A stretch of DNA of 32,753 bases. It comes from Thermoplasmatota archaeon. GTDB taxonomy: Archaea > Thermoplasmatota > Poseidoniia > Poseidoniales > Poseidoniaceae. Shown piece by piece: positions 31,652 to 32,753 of the stretch. Under the pieces are notes generated by a model that saw only the letters and a list, made by a program, of their open reading frames with translations, did no database searches and was not told the DNA's origin. The stretch's first letter is position 1. The number at the start of each line of letters is the position of its first letter. The stretch covers positions 1-32,753 of the forward strand of contig JAURMD010000060.1 of the NCBI GenBank assembly GCA_030830875.1, written 5' to 3'. The position numbers were made by a program, and so were the translations under genes.

Positions 31652-32753
31652 CCGAGTACGGGACCACCCTCCCCGACGGCATGGTGTTGCCTCCTTTGCG
31701 CGGTCCTGGTAACAATTACACGTTCATCGAGGCGAGGGTGGGGAGCGTTGAACCGAATTTCCCAATCAGCATTGTGATTCCCGTCTACAATCGGATCGAG
31801 ATGTTGCGGCGGACGATGGGGATGCTCACGCATCAGACCTACCCCCTAGACCTGATCGAGGTTGTCATTGCCGATGACGGCTCTTCTGACCACCCGGAAC
31901 AGTTGATCGATGAATTCTCTCCCTTCTTCGAAGTCAATTACGTTCGCCAGCAAGACCTTGGGTATCGGCTTTCTCACGCACGTAACCTCGGGGTTCGGGC
32001 TGCAAGGCACGACCATGTCATCATCCTGGACTGCGACATGGCGCCGGTTCCTGGGCTTGTGAAAACTTACGCTGAATGGCTTGCTGTTGGGGAGAAGGTC
32101 ATCCTGATTGGGCATCGACGCTACGTTGATGCCAACAACGTGGACCCAAGCGCCGTCCTAGAGGATCCAACGGTGATGATGGAACTCCCAAACGTGCAAA
32201 CAAAAAACGCCGTCATGAAAAACAGCCCTTCGAGTGATTGGCGCGAACCGATTTACGAAGCAACAGATTACCTGAAGCAATCCCCGTATCCATTTCGATG
32301 CTGCTCCTGCGGCAACGTGGCCTTCCACCGCCGTCTTTTCCAAGAGGCGGGTTCCTTTGATGAGGCGTTTACGGCATGGGGGGCCGAAGACAACGAATTC
32401 GGCTATCGAGTCTGGAATGCAGGGTACTACTTCATCCCGATGCTCGATGCGCTTGGTATGCATCAGGAGCCTCCCGGTGGCAGGGAGTTTGTCGACCGGG
32501 AGGCCGGACGGGCCATCACCAAGCCCATGCTTCTCGACAAGGTTCCAGCGTTCTATCGAACATACGACCCCGAGGTGGAGACCTCCGTGCCCGCCGTTTC
32601 CATCTACATACCAGCCTACAACGCTGCGAATACCATTGAACAAGCCATCGATTCAGCTCTTGCTCAAACCTATCGTGACTTCGAAATCGTAGTCTGCAAC
32701 GACGGATCAACCGACCGGACAAGGGCCATCTTGAATCAGCGGTATGGCCAACA
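31648..32753 (+). CDS. Double family 2 glycosyltransferase, chondroitin-synthase-like, 3' end cut by window edge
   Basis: Open from ATG 31648 to the edge (368 codons). The first GT2 domain runs from about 34 to 300: [53 protein letters not shown] with the metal-binding DCD, and the acceptor-side [20 protein letters not shown] followed by [12 protein letters not shown] second GT2 domain begins about residue 313 with [16 protein letters not shown] and [13 protein letters not shown]. Two tandem GT2 domains of this type occur in polymerases such as bacterial chondroitin and heparosan synthases that add two alternating sugars. The specificity is not readable. It overlaps the methyltransferase-like gene by 4 bases and is the last gene seen in the glycan operon. 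Confidence 0.85.
   Translation, partial: MTEYGTTLPDGMVLPPLRGPGNNYTFIEARVGSVEPNFPISIVIPVYNRIEMLRRTMGMLTHQTYPLDLIEVVIADDGSSDHPEQLIDEFSPFFEVNYVRQQDLGYRLSHARNLGVRAARHDHVIILDCDMAPVPGLVKTYAEWLAVGEKVILIGHRRYVDANNVDPSAVLEDPTVMMELPNVQTKNAVMKNSPSSDWREPIYEATDYLKQSPYPFRCCSCGNVAFHRRLFQEAGSFDEAFTAWGAEDNEFGYRVWNAGYYFIPMLDALGMHQEPPGGREFVDREAGRAITKPMLLDKVPAFYRTYDPEVETSVPAVSIYIPAYNAANTIEQAIDSALAQTYRDFEIVVCNDGSTDRTRAILNQRYGQ

Overview
The window looks like a stretch of a GC-rich, gene-dense archaeal chromosome, most likely from a surface-ocean planktonic euryarchaeon of the Marine Group II (Poseidoniales) type. The archaeal assignment rests on what is visible: a FEN1-type flap endonuclease with a C-terminal PCNA-binding tail, a Trm-G10-type THUMP methyltransferase, a type II methionine aminopeptidase, an archaeal type IV pilin N-terminus, a tRNA gene with no encoded CCA, and a TATA-like promoter element. 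Two photolyase-family genes and a lipoprotein with Asp-box repeats suggest a sunlit, heterotrophic lifestyle. The group name is inference; no rRNA is present to prove it.

Layout. 1-3712 (minus) is a two-gene light-repair unit: a class II photolyase fused to a renalase-like flavin oxidoreductase, followed with no gap by an FeS-BCP (PhrB-like) photolyase cut by the window edge. 3799-6069 holds an Asp-box lipoprotein and a DUF1295 membrane protein meeting tail to tail. 6270-8993 holds tRNA-Arg(UCG), a YkgJ-type cysteine-cluster protein, the tRNA m2G10 methyltransferase and FEN1. 9100-12144 carries a small heat-shock protein with a hairpin at its start, a class III CoA-transferase and a polytopic membrane protein. 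12194-15723 is a two-gene pyruvate:ferredoxin oxidoreductase made of the domains of bacterial one-chain NifJ. 15724-18165 (minus) is a tight operon of zinc-ribbon protein, GNAT acetyltransferase and NodB-type deacetylase. 18266-24133 (plus) is a long co-directional run: UPF1-like helicase, RDD membrane protein, a proline-rich protein with an apparent frameshift, a small unknown protein, a YrdC-domain protein, methionine aminopeptidase and DUF3147.

24440-32753 is a cell-surface region: a type IV pilin with its own promoter and a strong hairpin behind it, then glycosyltransferases, a sugar-nucleotide epimerase, a PP-loop protein, a MurG-like GT-B enzyme, a small methyltransferase-like protein and a chondroitin-synthase-like double GT2 protein running off the end. 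From about 28.35 kb onward base composition falls visibly (many more A/T third positions) and genes overlap by ATGA, which fits an exchangeable glycan island.

The most noteworthy items are the photolyase-oxidoreductase fusion beside a second photolyase, the split NifJ-like PFOR in a presumed aerobe, a single-base frame disruption before an SGPP repeat tail, the operator-like hairpin at the small heat-shock gene, and the PP-loop/glycosyltransferase island next to the pilin. No transposon, CRISPR array, integrase or defence system is evident.
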